Shown piece after piece: positions 43,901 to 51,728 of a stretch of 64,000 nucleotides of DNA. The DNA is from Microbacterium aurantiacum (GTDB taxonomy: Bacteria > Actinomycetota > Actinomycetes > Actinomycetales > Microbacteriaceae). Below the pieces are notes generated by a model, which did not search any database, was not told the origin of the DNA, and worked only from the letters and a program-made list of their open reading frames with translations. Every line of letters begins with the position of its first letter. The stretch's first letter is position 1. A program made the position numbers and the translations under genes. The stretch covers positions 1 through 64,000 of the forward strand of contig NZ_PGGU01000004.1 of assembly GCF_002872075.1 (NCBI RefSeq). Direction: 5' to 3'.

Positions 43901-45493
43901 CGTGCCGGCATCCCGGTCCCAGACCAGGCGAGGGCGCAGCTCGGCGAACTCGTCGGAGGGATAGCGGCCGGCGAGCAGGTCGAGTGTCGCCTCGTACGCC
44001 GACCGCGGGAGCGACTGGAACGGCGCGCTGCGCCGCACCGTCTCGAACCACTCCTCCACGCTGATCGCGCCGAGCGCGCTGGCGGCCACCGTCTGCTGGG
44101 CGAGGATGTCCAACGGGTTGCGCGGCACCTGGATCGCCTCGATCTTGCCCGCCAGCATCCGCTCCGTGACGATCGCCGTGTGCAGCACGTCGCCGCGGTG
44201 CTTGGGGAACATCGCCGCCCGGCTGATCTCGCCGACCTGGTGGCCGGCTCGCCCGACGCGCTGCAGCCCGGAGGCCGCCGACGGCGGAGCCTCGACCTGG
44301 ATGACGAGGTCGACGGCGCCCATGTCGATGCCCAGCTCGAGGCTGCTCGTCGCGACGACGCAGCGGAGCACACCGGACTTGAGCTCCTCCTCGACGAGGG
44401 CGCGCTGCTCCTTCGACACCGATCCGTGGTGCGCCTTGGCGAGCACCGGATCGGCGCCGGCCGTGGCGCCGGCCTGCGCCATCATCGCGGCGGGTACGGC
44501 GGCTTCGGGAAGGGCGATGCCCATCCGCTCGGAGTAGATCTCGTTGAGACGGCCGGTGAGGCGCTCGGCCAGCCGCCGGGAGTTGGAGAACACGATCGTG
44601 GAGTTGTTCTGCAGGATGCGGTCGACGATCGCCTCCTCGACGTGCGGCCACACCGAACCGGTCACCTCGGTGTACTCGGCATCCGCTGCGTCGCCGGGAA
44701 CGCCGGGCGGCGGAGGGGGATTGGTCATGTCGTCCATCGGGACGACGACGCCGATCTCGAAGGTCTTGGATGCGGGGGGCGCGACGATCTCGACTGGAGC
44801 AGATCCGCCGAGGAACCGCGCGACCTCGTCGATCGGCCGGACGGTCGCCGACAGTCCGATGCGTTGCGCGGGCGCGGAATCGGGATCGTAGGAGCGCCGC
44901 AGAGCATCCAGGCGCTCCAGGCTCACGGCGAGGTGCGCTCCGCGCTTCGTGGCGGCGACCGCGTGCACCTCGTCGATGATCACGGTGTGCACGCCGCGCA
45001 GGGTCTCGCCGGCGCGGCTCGTGAGCATCAGGTAGAGCGACTCGGGGGTCGTGATGAGAATGTCGGGCGGATCGGAGACGAGTTTGCGCCGATCGCTGGA
45101 GGTGGTGTCTCCGGAGCGGACGCCGACGGTGACGGCGGGTGATGCGACGCCGAGTCGGCGCGCGGACTGGCCGATGCCGACGAGCGGCGATCGGAGGTTG
45201 CGCTCGACGTCGACGCCGAGCGCCTTCAGCGGAGAGATGTAGAGGATGCGGGTGCGCGGTTCGCCCCTGGCCGGCGGCGCCGCGTCCGCCATCCGCTCCC
45301 GGAACACGCTGTCGATCGCCCAGAGGAAGGCCGAGAGCGTCTTGCCCGACCCTGTCGGTGCGACGACCAGGGCGTGCTTCCCCGCCGAGATCGCATCCCA
45401 GGCGCCCGCCTGTGCCGGAGTGGGCGCCGCGAACGCACCCCGGAACCAATCCTGCGTGGCGGGGGTGAAACGCTCGAGCACGTCGCTCATCAC
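40922..45493 (-). CDS. lhr: Lhr-family ATP-dependent helicase (long form)
   Basis: A large superfamily 2 DNA helicase of about 1523 aa used in DNA repair. N-terminal RecA cores: VVAPTGSGKTLSAFLWAID (Walker A), IIDEVHAVAATKRGAHLA (DEVH box), LSATVRPIDEVARFLGG, VFSNSRRLAERLTGRLNEI, and ATSSLELGIDMGAVDLVIQ with QRVGRAGHQ; then a winged helix, and the Lhr-specific C-terminal half with PEWQHLTRPQEGIDGVLAVIEQLAG-type repeats. GTG 45493 or ATG 45490 are both possible starts. Length is normal for the bacterial long form. Confidence 0.95.
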   Translation of the reverse strand: MMSDVLERFTPATQDWFRGAFAAPTPAQAGAWDAISAGKHALVVAPTGSGKTLSAFLWAIDSVFRERMADAAPPARGEPRTRILYISPLKALGVDVERNLRSPLVGIGQSARRLGVASPAVTVGVRSGDTTSSDRRKLVSDPPDILITTPESLYLMLTSRAGETLRGVHTVIIDEVHAVAATKRGAHLAVSLERLDALRRSYDPDSAPAQRIGLSATVRPIDEVARFLGGSAPVEIVAPPASKTFEIGVVVPMDDMTNPPPPPGVPGDAADAEYTEVTGSVWPHVEEAIVDRILQNNSTIVFSNSRRLAERLTGRLNEIYSERMGIALPEAAVPAAMMAQAGATAGADPVLAKAHHGSVSKEQRALVEEELKSGVLRCVVATSSLELGIDMGAVDLVIQVEAPPSAASGLQRVGRAGHQVGEISRAAMFPKHRGDVLHTAIVTERMLAGKIEAIQVPRNPLDILAQQTVAASALGAISVEEWFETVRRSAPFQSLPRSAYEATLDLLAGRYPSDEFAELRPRLVWDRDAGTLTGRPGAQRIAVTSGGTIPDRGLFGVFVAGETTGARVGELDEEMVYESRVGDVFTLGTTSWRIAEITHDRVNVIPAYGQPGKVPFWHGDGIGRPYELGEALGKFSREVSAATPEKAAQRLIDAGLDEQARANLLAHLAEQREATGTLPTDRTLTVERGRDEVGDWRVILHSPYGMKVHAPWALAINARVRERLGVEGSAVASDDGIIVRIPDAEAEPPGAELFVFDPDELEHLVTEEVGGSALFASRFRECAARSLLMPRTNPNRRSPLWQQRQRSAQLLEVARRHPTFPVILETLREVLQDVYDLPSLRKLATAIADRRVKLVETQPAQPSPYARDLLFGYVGAFMYEGDSPLAERRAAALSVDPALLGELLGTVELRELLDPDVIAQFEREAQRLDPERHARGLEGTADLLRLLGPLDAAEVAARLDEPSEAAAHLDALVVARRAIPISVAGVARIAAIEDAGRLRDALGTALPTGIPVAFLEPVADPLGDLIARHARTHGPFPTDAVATRFGIGSAVARHTLQRLENAGRVTSGYFLPEAAGSASDIEWCDTEVLRRLRMRSLAAIRGSVEPVPPAAYARFLPEWQHLTRPQEGIDGVLAVIEQLAGVPIPASAWESLILPTRVRDYTPALLDELTASGEVIWSGHGTLPGRDGWVSLHPADLAPFTLPEPEDEIAAESLEARLLDALSAGGAYFAAQLKEMADAENEQSVLEALWTLTWAGRVTNDTFAPIRGLLGGGSQAHRVTRRAPRTRAYRGMSLGRSTARPATAGGRWSLLPSVEADAARRATVTAGLLLDRYGVVTRGAVQAEGVPGGFAQAYRVLAGFEEAGHCRRGYVIEKLGAAQFAASATVDRLRTFAGLSDPPPRKAITLAATDPANPYGAALGWPRREGVSHRPGRKAGGLVVLVDGELVLYLERGGRTVLSFSDDPDVLQSAASELAATARGRRLDTLTVEKVNGEGVYGTVLATALQEAGFVVTPRGYTLRKAL

Positions 45494-45550
45494 TCCATCA
45501 TGCGGCCTGCGTCCGACATCGGACCGGATGCTGCCTCTTGCGGATGGGGA

Positions 45551-45730
45551 CTACTCGTTCGGCATCACGATCCACAGGAGTATGTAGGCCCAGAGCGAGA
45601 GTCCGGCGAACAGCACGAGGATCACGGAGAGGATCCTCACGGTCGACGGCTTCATGTCGAATCGGCGGGCGATGCCGGCGCAGACGCCTGCGATGACGCG
45701 ATCGCCGCGAGGACGGGTGAGTGATTTCAT
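45551..45730 (-). CDS. Small PspC-domain protein
   Basis: A 59-aa protein consisting of a PspC domain alone: SLTRPRGDRVIAGVCAGIARRFDMKPSTVRILSVILVLFAGLSLWAYILLWIVMPNE, read over the whole length as N-terminal amphipathic part plus one membrane helix. Third PspC gene in 10 kb. Probably envelope stress-related. Confidence 0.85.
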   Translation of the reverse strand: MKSLTRPRGDRVIAGVCAGIARRFDMKPSTVRILSVILVLFAGLSLWAYILLWIVMPNE

Positions 45731-45812
45731 GCGTCCATCCTCTCCCGACTGCCGACCGGACGCACAGCATGCGCGGCGAGGTTGGGTGATACTGAGGGCC
45801 AGGAGGCACGAC

Positions 45813-47096
45813 ATGAAGCTCACGACCCCGGCCACGCAATCGGGCTACATCCTCAACGGCTCATCCGTGCAGTCGCCCGGCTGGCCGCCGCCCGAGAAGC
45901 CGCGCAAGGAGCCCGCCAAGGCCCGCGGGGTCGTCATCGCGGCTGTCGTCCTGGTCGTCATCATCGGCTCCGCGATCGCGCTGTCCGTGAGCGTACTGTC
46001 GCCGTCGGCCAGGGACATCGAGATCGCATCGACCTCGGGGATCGTCGACATCGGCGGTGAGGATGTCGCGGTCCTCGTCTACCAGGACTCCTCGCGACCC
46101 GGGCTCTTCGTCTCGGGCTTCCAGACGCGGGTCACCGCGATCCGCGCCTCCGACGGCGAGCAGCTGTGGGATCAGCAGCTCAACGACGATCTGATGGGCG
46201 ATGCCGTCGTGCTCGCCGGCGACTCGAAACTCGTGTACGTCGGCAGCGACGACGGCCTCGTCATCCTGGATGCCACGACCGGCGCCGTGCGCTCCCGGGG
46301 CCTCGAGATCGCCGGACTCGGCGCCGACGCGGTGCTCGCCGCCAGCGCCTACGGATACGACGCCGAGGCGAACGCCGTGGTCGCCCTCGCCGGAACCGGG
46401 CAGGTCATGCAGCTGCCCGTCGGACAGGAGCAGGCGACTCCCGCCGATGCGGCGGTCGCCGGGCGCTGGGAGGACGTGCTGAACTCCGGGCCCTTCTACG
46501 ACGACACGGTCCTCGTCGACCAGGTCGAACTCGCCGTGTCCGGAGAAGGCGCCACCTACGAGGTGGAGTCCGTTGCCGAGGCAGTCCAGCGTGATGCACT
46601 CACCGTCACCTCCGCCGAAGGGCAGGTCGTATTCCGGACCGAGCTCGTCGACATGTCGATCCTGCCGGTCACCGACATCGGCCCCCGACGCGGCGTGATG
46701 CTCGATACCGGTCAGTTCCTCGACGGCGATTTCAGCGACATCGACGAGGAAGACATCCAGGCGCTCATCGAGAACGTGATGGGCGCCGACGGGAAGATGC
46801 CGCCGGCGCCCGCCGGTCTCGGGCAGGGGTTCCTGCTCGTGCAGCACAAGGAGTCGGTCAACGCCGAACTGATGGCGCTGAGCAGCATCGATGCGGAAAC
46901 CGGCCGGATCGTCGACACCGTCGAGATGAAGGTCGACGCCCTGCGCGCTCTGACCGGCCCCGAGGGGACGACGGCCGTGATCGCCGCCGCCCCCGATGCC
47001 TGGCGGCCGAACACCATGGTGGTCCTGCAACCCGACGGGACCCTCCGGGTGGTCGAGGTCGGCACACTGCCCTGGTGGCAGCGCCTCTTCACCTAA
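45813..47096 (+). CDS. Membrane-anchored propeller-like protein (PA2928-like)
   Basis: A 427-aa protein with a short cytoplasmic head, one helix (GVVIAAVVLVVIIGSAIALSVSVL) and an extracellular domain of beta-propeller type: FQTRVTAIRASDGEQLWDQQLNDDLMGDAVVLAGDSKLVYVGSDDGLVILDATTGAVRSRG. It resembles what databases call PA2928 family; function unknown. AGGAGGCACGAC precedes the ATG. Its end overlaps the ABC-F gene by 4 bp. Confidence 0.75.
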   Translation: MKLTTPATQSGYILNGSSVQSPGWPPPEKPRKEPAKARGVVIAAVVLVVIIGSAIALSVSVLSPSARDIEIASTSGIVDIGGEDVAVLVYQDSSRPGLFVSGFQTRVTAIRASDGEQLWDQQLNDDLMGDAVVLAGDSKLVYVGSDDGLVILDATTGAVRSRGLEIAGLGADAVLAASAYGYDAEANAVVALAGTGQVMQLPVGQEQATPADAAVAGRWEDVLNSGPFYDDTVLVDQVELAVSGEGATYEVESVAEAVQRDALTVTSAEGQVVFRTELVDMSILPVTDIGPRRGVMLDTGQFLDGDFSDIDEEDIQALIENVMGADGKMPPAPAGLGQGFLLVQHKESVNAELMALSSIDAETGRIVDTVEMKVDALRALTGPEGTTAVIAAAPDAWRPNTMVVLQPDGTLRVVEVGTLPWWQRLFT

Positions 47097-48778
47097 TCCA
47101 CCTCGCTGAGCACCCCCTCCGCGTCGATCTCGAGCGTGAGGTCGAGGTCGAGTCGCTTCAGGAACGCATCGTCGTGGCTGACCACGAGCACGGCGCCGCG
47201 ATAGGCACGGAGCGTTTCGACGAGCTGACCGACCGTGTCGAGGTCGAGGTTGTTCGTCGGCTCGTCCAGCACCACGAGGTGCGGGGCCGGATCTGCGAGC
47301 AGCACCCGTGCCAATGCGACGCGGAAGCGCTCGCCGCCCGACAGGCCGGCCACCGGCCGGTCCGCCGTGCCGCCGCGGATGAGGAAGCGCGCCAGCCGGT
47401 TGCGCAGCTCCTTCTCGGGAACCTGCGGTGCCGCCTCGGCGACGTTCTCGATCACCGAGCGGCTCTCATCGAGGCCATCGATGCGCTGAGGCAGGTAGCC
47501 GACCCGCTCGGTGTGGGAGTGCGCCCACGTTCGCGGTTCATAACTCAGGAGATCCGGCCGAGATTCGCCGGAACCAGCTCGTTCGCGCCCGATCCGGTCC
47601 ATTTCTCCTGAGTTGTGAACAGCCGCCGCCGCGCTCTCGACCAGTCGCTGCAGCAGGGTCGTCTTGCCTGCACCGTTCCGCCCGATCAACGCGACGCGCT
47701 CGGGCCCCTGGATGACCCACGACCGCTCACCGTCGCCGACAGTCGCGATGCGGCGGCTGCGTGACACCTGCGGATCCGGCAGCTCGATCTTCATCGAGTC
47801 GTCGTCGCGGATCCGTCGGCCGGCCTGGTCGAGGGCCGCGCGGGCCGCCTCCTCCTTCTCTCCGACCTCGACCCGCAGCCTTCCGGCTGAGACCTCGGCA
47901 GCCATCTTCCGGCCGTGCGCCACGATCTTCGGCACCCGCTTCTCGATCTCCGCCTTGCGTGCGGTTCTGGCTCGGTGCGCCAGCTTCGTCTCGGCCTCGA
48001 TCCGCTGCCGCTTCTCCTTGCGGAGTGCTCGGGCGGCGGAGACCTCGGCCTGCTTCGCGGCACCCTGCTCGGCATCCAGCCATGCCCGCCATTCGGAGTA
48101 CGGCCCGCCGAACACGCTCAGTGTGTGCGCATACAGCTCGGCGGTGTCATCCATCAGCTCGAGCAGAGCGACGTCGTGACTGACGACGATGAGGGTCCCC
48201 TTCCAGGAGCGGATCATGGCGGCGAGCTTCGCCCGCGCGTCGCGATCGAGGTTGTTGGTCGGTTCGTCGAGCAGCGTGATCGGCGCTCGCCGAAGACGGA
48301 TGCCCGCGGTGGCGACGAGCACGGCTTCGCCCCCGGAGAGCTCTCCGACCCGGCGGTCCAGGAACGACGGGTCGAGGCCGGCTTCGGCGAGGGAGGCCTC
48401 GGCGCGCGCCTCGATGTCCCAGTCGTCTCCGACCGCGTCGAAATGCGCCGGGTCGACGTCGCCGGCGGTGATCGCGCGGACCGCGTCGAGCTGGTCGGCG
48501 ACACCGAGCAGCTCGGCGACGCGGCGTTCGACGTCGAGTGTCAGCCGTTGTGGCAGATACGCGACATCACCGGTGGCGTGGGCCGTGCCGGACGTCGGCT
48601 CGAGCTCGCCGGCGATCAATCGCAGCAGGGTGGACTTGCCGGAGCCGTTGCGCCCGACGAGCCCGGTGCGGCCGGTCCCGAAGGAGCCGGTGAGATGGTC
48701 GAGCGCGGTCGAGCCGTCCGGCCAGGTGAAGGTGAGGCGGTCGAGGGTGACCGGTGCGTGGGTGGTTGGTGATGACAT
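47093..48778 (-). CDS. ABC-F family ATPase with an in-frame repeat insertion
   Basis: A cytosolic ABC-F protein of 561 aa with two ATPase domains. Domain 1: GLVGRNGSGKSTLLRLI, LSGGEAVLVATAGI, TLLDEPTNNLDRDA. Linker: RKAEIEKRVPKIVAHGRKMAAEVSAGRLRVEVGEKEE (residues about 265-300). Domain 2: ALIGRNGAGKTTLLQRLVE, LSGGERFRVALARVLL, VVLDEPTNNLDLDT. ABC-F proteins act on ribosomes and may give antibiotic tolerance. Just after the second Walker A, about 30 residues (VHNSGEMDRIGRERAG, then SGESRPDLLSYEPR) interrupt the domain and correspond to a palindromic element. Confidence 0.92.
   Translation of the reverse strand: MSSPTTHAPVTLDRLTFTWPDGSTALDHLTGSFGTGRTGLVGRNGSGKSTLLRLIAGELEPTSGTAHATGDVAYLPQRLTLDVERRVAELLGVADQLDAVRAITAGDVDPAHFDAVGDDWDIEARAEASLAEAGLDPSFLDRRVGELSGGEAVLVATAGIRLRRAPITLLDEPTNNLDRDARAKLAAMIRSWKGTLIVVSHDVALLELMDDTAELYAHTLSVFGGPYSEWRAWLDAEQGAAKQAEVSAARALRKEKRQRIEAETKLAHRARTARKAEIEKRVPKIVAHGRKMAAEVSAGRLRVEVGEKEEAARAALDQAGRRIRDDDSMKIELPDPQVSRSRRIATVGDGERSWVIQGPERVALIGRNGAGKTTLLQRLVESAAAAVHNSGEMDRIGRERAGSGESRPDLLSYEPRTWAHSHTERVGYLPQRIDGLDESRSVIENVAEAAPQVPEKELRNRLARFLIRGGTADRPVAGLSGGERFRVALARVLLADPAPHLVVLDEPTNNLDLDTVGQLVETLRAYRGAVLVVSHDDAFLKRLDLDLTLEIDAEGVLSEVD
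47536..47620. repeat. Palindromic element inserted in the ABC-F gene
   Basis: GTTCATAACTCAGGAGAT (47536-47553) and the inverted arm 47603-47620 (reverse complement GTTCACAACTCAGGAGAA) match in 16 of 18 positions and flank a 49-nt centre. The unit is translated without breaking the frame. Confidence 0.7.
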
Positions 48779-49093
48779 GGAGCGTCTCCCGGGGTGTTCG
48801 GGGTGCGCTGACGCCGGGCATCCGGCGACGTCGAAGAATCGACGCCGGAAGGCGGATGCGGCCGTGTGAGTCGGCGATCGTCGGGTCAGCGCGCGGAAAG
48901 AAGAGCGCGGAGGCGACGGATCAGATCAAAGGACTTCCAGACACGGCGGACAGGACTCCATGACGATACCCGGGGCGTGTCGGCCTTCGCAACCCCCGGG
49001 CGTGTCGCGGTCGCTCTCGTCGTGTCCGGGGCATCCGGCATCCGTTCACCATCTGGTATCCCCAGCGTCACGGGACGGCGTTAGGGTGACCGC
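48779..49093. other. Leader region of the ABC-F gene and upstream spacer
   Basis: A 315-bp stretch without a firm gene. On the minus strand it holds a possible short frame ending LIRRLRALLSAR-stop at 48886, then a bulged hairpin (48822-48848: CCGGCG-ACG-TCGA pairing with TCGACGCCGG) and the ribosome site GGGAGACG of the ABC-F gene. The plus-strand side carries TAGGGT (49082-49087), a likely -10 for the EEP gene. Confidence 0.5.
48886..49071 (-). CDS. Candidate regulatory leader peptide with an RLR motif
   Basis: A 61-codon GTG frame, or 51 codons from an inner ATG (MPDAPDTTR), ending VWKSFDLIRRLRALLSAR. R-L-R resembles the +X+ motif at which macrolide-bound ribosomes stall in erm leaders, and the frame is placed between promoter side and an ABC-F gene with a hairpin after it. 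Weak points: no clear ribosome site and an uncertain start. Confidence 0.25.
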   Translation of the reverse strand: MTLGIPDGERMPDAPDTTRATATRPGVAKADTPRVSSWSPVRRVWKSFDLIRRLRALLSAR

Positions 49094-50356
49094 ATGAAGA
49101 TTCCGCACCGTCGCGCCCGCGTCGCCGGCCTCGCCGCTGTCCTGCTGATGACATCCGTTACGGCGGCCACCCCCGCCTTCGCCGACTCCCGGCCCGCCGC
49201 CGCTAGCGTGGCCGGCATGAGATTCGCCACGTTCAATGCCTCGCTGAACCGCGGCACCGAGGGCGCCCTGGTGCGCGACCTGTCGGAGCCGGGGAACGCG
49301 CAGGCGGATGCCGTCGCCGAGATCATCCAGCGGGCGGCCCCCGACGTGCTGCTCATCAACGAGTTCGACTACGACGCCGAGGGCGAGGCGCTGCGTCTCT
49401 TCCACGACAACTATCTCGCGGTGCCGCACGGCGATGCCGAGGCGGCGGATTACCCCTATCGCTACACCGCGCCGGTGAACACCGGCGTGCCCAGCGGGTT
49501 CGACCTCAACAACAACGGCGTCGTCTCCGGCGGAGACGACGCCTGGGGCTTCGGGCTGTTCCCCGGGCAGTACGGCATGGCCGTCTACTCGAAGTTGCCG
49601 ATCGACGAAGACGCGATCCGCACCTTCCAGAACTTCCGCTGGGCCGACATGCCCGGTGCTCTCCTTCCCGACGATCCGAGCACGCCGGAACCGGCCGACT
49701 GGTACTCGCCCGAGGAGCTGGCCGAGTTCCCGCTCTCGAGCAAGTCGCACTGGGACGTGCCGATCCGGGTGTCGAAGAACAAGACGGTGCACTTCCTCGT
49801 GTCGCATCCCACGCCCCCGACCTTCGACGGCGCGGAGGACCGCAACGGCACGCGCAACCACGACGAGATCCGATTCTGGGCGGACTACATCGCGGGAGGC
49901 AAGGCCGGCGGCTACATCGTCGACGATGCCGGCCGCACCGGCGCGCTGAAGGGCGGCTCCCTGTTCGTCATCGCGGGCGACCAGAACGCCGATCCGAACG
50001 ACGGCGACTCGACCGCCGGCGCGATCGATCAGCTGTTGCAGCATCCGAAGGTGAACACCGGGTCGGTGCCGACGAGTGACGGCGCTGCCGAGGCGGCAGA
50101 GCTGCAGGGCGGGGTCAACCTCGCGCACCTCGGCGACCCCGCCGAGGACACCGCGGACTTCTCGGAGCCGCCGGGAAACCTGCGTGTGGACTACGTGCTG
50201 CCGAGCCGGCAGATCCGGATCATCGACTCCGGTGTGTTCTGGCCGACGGCGACCGATCCTCTCGCGCGCCTGACGGGCAGCTACCCGTTCCCGTCGAGTG
50301 ATCATCGACTCGTGTGGGTGGATGCCGACGTGCCGGGAGCGAAGCCGGGGCGCTGA
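49094..50356 (+). CDS. Secreted endonuclease/exonuclease/phosphatase-family protein
   Basis: A 420-aa exported EEP enzyme: signal peptide MKIPHRRARVAGLAAVLLMT with cleavage near AFADS; catalytic segments MRFATFNASLNRG (Asn), DVLLINEFDYD (Glu), FVIAGDQNADPNDGDS (Asp/Asn), and FPSSDHRLVWVD (Asp-His). Relatives are secreted phosphoesterases or nucleases. TAGGGT lies 6 nt before the ATG, consistent with a leaderless transcript. Confidence 0.9.
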   Translation: MKIPHRRARVAGLAAVLLMTSVTAATPAFADSRPAAASVAGMRFATFNASLNRGTEGALVRDLSEPGNAQADAVAEIIQRAAPDVLLINEFDYDAEGEALRLFHDNYLAVPHGDAEAADYPYRYTAPVNTGVPSGFDLNNNGVVSGGDDAWGFGLFPGQYGMAVYSKLPIDEDAIRTFQNFRWADMPGALLPDDPSTPEPADWYSPEELAEFPLSSKSHWDVPIRVSKNKTVHFLVSHPTPPTFDGAEDRNGTRNHDEIRFWADYIAGGKAGGYIVDDAGRTGALKGGSLFVIAGDQNADPNDGDSTAGAIDQLLQHPKVNTGSVPTSDGAAEAAELQGGVNLAHLGDPAEDTADFSEPPGNLRVDYVLPSRQIRIIDSGVFWPTATDPLARLTGSYPFPSSDHRLVWVDADVPGAKPGR

Positions 50357-50362
50357 GGCGCT

Positions 50363-51031
50363 TCAGCTCTTGGTGCCGGTCTCGGCGGCGGCATCCCGCC
50401 ACTTCGTCACGAAGACGCCCACATCGGTGAGCTCCTGTTCCGAGATGCTGTGGGTGAGCCCGGGGTAGATGCGGCCGGAGAGGTCGGAGTGGTCGGGCAG
50501 CCATTGCGCCGTGTGCTCGACGAGGAACGCCGGGATGACGTCGTCGTGCGATCCGCGGCCCCAGAACACGGGTGGCCGCAGTTCTTGCAGCACGTCGTCG
50601 TGGGGCAGCTCGCCGGGCGCCGCGTATCCGCTGAGGGCGACCACGGCGCCGAAGCGCTCGGGGGCGAGCCGAAGCGCCTGCAGTGACACCGCCGCACCCT
50701 GCGAGAACCCGAGGAGGGCGACCTCGGTCGTCGTCGGCACATGCGCGTCGAGCCAGCCGAGCAGCGCCTCGGCTGCCGCCGACACGGCGAGGTAGTCGCG
50801 GCCGTTCAGACCCTCGATCGGATACCAGGACCGCCCCAGCATCGGCCAGGGTGCGGCGAGCGGAGCGGCGACGGATGCCACGGCGATCCCGCCGGGAAGA
50901 TAGGGCACCAGGCCGAACAGGTCGTTCTCGTCGGCACCATAGCCGTGCAGGAGCACGAGAAGCGGCATCCCCTCGGGCTGTTCGGGTGCCCACCGGGTCG
51001 CGTGCTCGTCGATGACGAGGGGAGTGGTCAT
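50363..51031 (-). CDS. Phospholipase/carboxylesterase-type alpha/beta hydrolase
   Basis: A 222-aa serine esterase of the acyl-protein thioesterase-like group: LLVLLHGYGADENDLFGLVPYL, nucleophile Ser in LLGFSQGAAVSLQAL, Asp in GRGSHDDVIPAF, His in GLTHSISEQE. The start at MTTPLVIDEH (51031) precedes the first strand; the frame beyond it overlaps the divergent DUF4916 gene. Cytoplasmic. Confidence 0.92.
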   Translation of the reverse strand: MTTPLVIDEHATRWAPEQPEGMPLLVLLHGYGADENDLFGLVPYLPGGIAVASVAAPLAAPWPMLGRSWYPIEGLNGRDYLAVSAAAEALLGWLDAHVPTTTEVALLGFSQGAAVSLQALRLAPERFGAVVALSGYAAPGELPHDDVLQELRPPVFWGRGSHDDVIPAFLVEHTAQWLPDHSDLSGRIYPGLTHSISEQELTDVGVFVTKWRDAAAETGTKS

Positions 51032-51119
51032 GCATCCATCCTGCCAGCGGCACCCGACACGTCCATTCGTCGCAGGCCGCCCCGTATCCGGAAGCCCATG
51101 CGGCTGATAGAAATGAGTC

Positions 51120-51722
51120 ATGTCCGTGCGCACTCCTGATCCCGACCCGGAACCGAACGACGGTCTCGGCGGTTTCGGCGACGGCTCCACCGGTTCCTCC
51201 GACGGCAACCCCGGCTGGCTGACCGATGTCGAGCTCGAGGAGGCGCGTCGTCGACTGCCGATGCTTTACGTCGAGGCCATCCCGGTGCGCACCGACGGGT
51301 CAGGTCAGGTGACCGAGATCGGCATCCTGCTGCGCTCCACGCCCATGGGCGAGATGACGAGGACGATCGTCTCCGGCCGGGTCCGCTTCGGCGAGACCAT
51401 CCGCGATGCGCTGTTCCGTCATGTCGAGAACGATCTCGGCCCGATGGCGTTCCCCCTGCTCCCGCCGCAGCCGCTGCCGTTCACCGTGGCCGAGTACTTC
51501 CCGATCCCCGGCGTCAGCGCCTACCACGACGACCGGCAGCACGCCGTGTCGCTGGCCTTCGTGGTGCCCGTCACCGGCACCTGCGAGCCGCGACAGGATG
51601 CGCTCGAGGTCACCTGGTTCCCGCCGGAGGCCGCTGCATCCGACGCGGTGTCCGCTGAGATGGAGGGTGGCCGCGGCACCCTGATCCGGCTGGCGCTCGC
51701 GAACCTGGGGCTGCTCCGGTAG
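51120..51722 (+). CDS. DUF4916 (NUDIX-like) protein
   Basis: A 200-aa protein with an acidic disordered head (TPDPDPEPNDGLGGF) then a NUDIX-like fold: GWLTDVELEEARRRLPMLYVEAIPVRTDG, LLRSTPMGEMTRTIVSGRVRFGETIRDALFRHVENDLG, and FPPEAAASDAVSAEMEGGRGTLIRLAL. The usual REx2EExGU box is degenerate, so hydrolase activity is uncertain. TAGAAA 6 nt before the ATG. Confidence 0.82.
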   Translation: MSVRTPDPDPEPNDGLGGFGDGSTGSSDGNPGWLTDVELEEARRRLPMLYVEAIPVRTDGSGQVTEIGILLRSTPMGEMTRTIVSGRVRFGETIRDALFRHVENDLGPMAFPLLPPQPLPFTVAEYFPIPGVSAYHDDRQHAVSLAFVVPVTGTCEPRQDALEVTWFPPEAAASDAVSAEMEGGRGTLIRLALANLGLLR

Positions 51723-51728
51723 GAGCGC

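Noticed and set aside
43043-45142. A 699-codon plus-strand open frame
   Set aside because: Antisense shadow of lhr with biased Arg/Asp/Glu composition and no family resemblance.
48927-48962. Mini-frame MESCPPCLEVL on the minus strand before the ABC-F gene
   Set aside because: Eleven codons with a different phase from the RLR frame and no ribosome site; the Cys-rich look is probably chance.
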